Below the pieces are notes generated by a model that had not been told where the DNA came from, did no database searches, and saw only the letters and a list, made by a program, of their open reading frames with translations. 7,701 nt of DNA. It comes from an uncultured Porphyromonadaceae bacterium. Its GTDB lineage: Bacteria > Bacteroidota > Bacteroidia > Bacteroidales > Muribaculaceae. Made by a program: the position numbers and the translations under genes. The stretch spans positions 1-7,701 of the forward strand of contig CAMWRO010000135.1 in assembly GCA_947176615.1 (NCBI GenBank). Direction: 5' to 3'. Below, piece after piece: positions 6,426 through 7,701 of this stretch (position 1 is its first letter; each line of letters opens with the position of its first letter).

Positions 6426-7669
6426 GTGTAGGAAATTGAAGGGATTATAGGAATCACGCCCACTTTCTGGAAGACAGGACGACTGTAATAGGTTGTATAT
6501 CCGTCGGGATGAGTGACCCACCCTCCATCGTCGGCATAATCGCGGTATACGCTGATAGTGTTCAGATGACAATAAGCGTTGTAGATGCTGAAGTTCCAGA
6601 AACCGCGCTTTGTGTGACGGGTGAAACTCAGGTCGAGACGGTGGTAGAACGGGAGTCGGTAATTGTTGAGGTCGGTTGCATGAATCATGTCACTGTCCCA
6701 CGGCCCCAGTCCGGGATCCTCCCAGCATTGTGTGGGCAGAGTGATGCGGTTACCGCTCATTCCGGTCCAAGCCGCCCCCATTTCCCACTTTTTACTGATT
6801 TTCCAGTTCAAGGCAATGTTGATTTTGTGTCGGTTGTCAAACCGCGCGGGGAAACGCCGTCCATGATTCTTCTCGGGGAACTGCCTGTCGGCCCACATTA
6901 GCGAATAGGCAATGTGACCGGTGAACTTTCCCACCGATTTTTCAATCTTTAAATCGAGTCCTCGTGACGACCCTCGGCCCTCGGTCATGCGCGCCGCCCA
7001 CCCCATGCCGGGGGTAATGGTATAATACTCGTCGCGATACTCCACGATGTCGTGCAACCACTTGTAATACCCTTCAAGCGAGATAGTCCACCGCTCGGCA
7101 GGGGCATAATAGAGTCCGGCGGCAATCTTGTCGGCAGTCTGAGGTTTCTGTCCGGGGAGAATCGGCATCCACTGGTCGGTCGGCAGCGAAATCACGCTTT
7201 GGGCGAGCTGGTAGACATATTGGGATGTTCGGCTGTAAGACGCCTTCGCGGCCCAACGGTCATTTATTGTGTAGCGCATTGCCGCTCTGGGTGAAAGAGC
7301 CGCATGGGTCGTGCCGTTTATTCGGAACAGGCTTCCGTGCAGACCGACATTGACGCGCCAGCGGTCATTGACACGCCAGTCGTCGCCTATATAGACATTG
7401 GCCTCGTCGGCCCGATAGGTCCACACACTGTCGGTAGCGGTAATGATGACATCGTCGGTTTTCATTGAGCGGGTCGAGCGGCCCGGGAGGAAAGAATGAC
7501 GTGTATATCCGGCACCGAAGTTGACAGTGTGTCCCGGAACAGGGCGCCAGTCAAAGTCGGCCCGAAGAATCCAGTCGTGGATGTTGTTGTCGCTGTCGAT
7601 GCGCTCGTCGCTCCACGAGGTGATTTCCCCGTCGCGATGCTCTCCGCTGTAATATTTATAGTCTGTCAC
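6413..7669 (-). CDS. TonB-dependent receptor, C-terminal barrel part; 5' part missing or frame-interrupted
   Basis: The 418 residues are all beta-barrel: alternating aromatic strands, the family segments LPTDQWMPILPGQKPQTADK (162-181) and TGMSGNRITLP (302-311), and the C-terminal Phe of ISYTWLF. Receptors paired with DUF4249 normally have about 700-900 residues, starting with a signal peptide, a carboxypeptidase-like domain, the plug and the first strands; none of these is present. The first start-like codon is a GTG at 7669, and an in-frame TGA lies at 7679-7681. Since the protein plainly begins in mid-barrel, that GTG is not a credible native start. The frame was probably broken by an indel or point change, in the genome or in the sequence. 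Intact, the protein would carry a ligand across the outer membrane using TonB energy. The ligand is unknown. It is translationally coupled to the DUF4249 gene. Confidence 0.8.
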   Translation of the reverse strand: MTDYKYYSGEHRDGEITSWSDERIDSDNNIHDWILRADFDWRPVPGHTVNFGAGYTRHSFLPGRSTRSMKTDDVIITATDSVWTYRADEANVYIGDDWRVNDRWRVNVGLHGSLFRINGTTHAALSPRAAMRYTINDRWAAKASYSRTSQYVYQLAQSVISLPTDQWMPILPGQKPQTADKIAAGLYYAPAERWTISLEGYYKWLHDIVEYRDEYYTITPGMGWAARMTEGRGSSRGLDLKIEKSVGKFTGHIAYSLMWADRQFPEKNHGRRFPARFDNRHKINIALNWKISKKWEMGAAWTGMSGNRITLPTQCWEDPGLGPWDSDMIHATDLNNYRLPFYHRLDLSFTRHTKRGFWNFSIYNAYCHLNTISVYRDYADDGGWVTHPDGYTTYYSRPVFQKVGVIPIIPSISYTWLF

Positions 7670-7701
7670 TTTTACACATCAGACGCTGCCGACGATAAGG
7701 C
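7670..7701 (-). other. Probable continuation of the receptor gene in another frame
   Basis: All three minus-strand frames stop close together: TGA at 7679-7681 (receptor frame), TAA at 7672-7674 and TAA at 7656-7658. Read upstream from the window edge, the three frames give LIVGSV-stop, ALSSAASDV-stop and PYRRQRLMCKSDRL-stop. Skipping one base near 7664 would join the third to the receptor as MCKSD-DYKYYSGE. Adding one base near 7674 would join the second as SDV-x-KVTDYKYY. Only 32 bases are available, so the right path cannot be chosen. Confidence 0.35.

Noticed and set aside
6426..6572. Upstream extension of the DUF4249 protein by 49 residues
   Set aside because: The extension overlaps receptor codons, has no signal sequence and would bury the lipoprotein signal. 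The ATG at 6425 gives an ideal lipobox with Cys at position 20.

Overview
The window suggests a Bacteroidota genome, most likely order Bacteroidales and perhaps a Muribaculaceae-like gut lineage. The evidence is a GH97 glycosidase, a TonB-dependent receptor paired with a DUF4249 lipoprotein, a Bacteroides-type promoter (TTTG, 20-base spacer, TAnnTTTG), A/T-rich start sites without Shine-Dalgarno sequences, and GC-leaning codon choice. The family-level assignment is an inference.

Left half, plus strand (1-4830). A promoter at 14-45 precedes a secreted GH97 alpha-glycosidase (78-2036) that carries the Asp expected of the retaining, alpha-galactosidase-like branch. A 65-base gap follows, almost filled by a 15-bp hairpin (2059-2097). 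Next come a ten-helix EamA/DMT permease (2102-3040) and a five-helix LtaS/MdoB-type alkaline-phosphatase-superfamily transferase (3037-4830). The last two share an ATGA stop/start overlap and are almost certainly translated together. The transferase has Ser where the family's Thr nucleophile is expected. It also contains a perfect 13-bp inverted repeat just after its metal-binding Asp-His.

Right half, minus strand (7701-4802). Three genes read towards the centre as one apparent operon. They are the C-terminal barrel of a TonB-dependent receptor (7669-6413), a DUF4249 lipoprotein (6425-5391, overlapping the receptor by 13 bases) and a small eight-stranded outer-membrane barrel protein (5362-4802, 28 bases further on). 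All three products belong to the outer membrane, so this looks like an uptake module for an unknown ligand. The small barrel gene and the transferase converge and overlap by 29 bases at their 3' ends, leaving no intergenic terminator.

The receptor's reading frame is closed by a TGA at 7679-7681, and the other two minus-strand frames also stop between 7656 and 7674. A normal receptor of this class has about 700-900 residues, so the 418 residues seen here are only the distal barrel. Either the gene is broken by an indel or nonsense change, or the sequence carries an error near 7660-7681.

No tRNA, rRNA, CRISPR array, insertion sequence or phage gene is visible. No stretch longer than 300 bases lacks a gene. 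Nothing here is clearly a new system. The best leads are the coupled permease-transferase pair, the interrupted receptor, and the small barrel attached to the receptor/DUF4249 pair.
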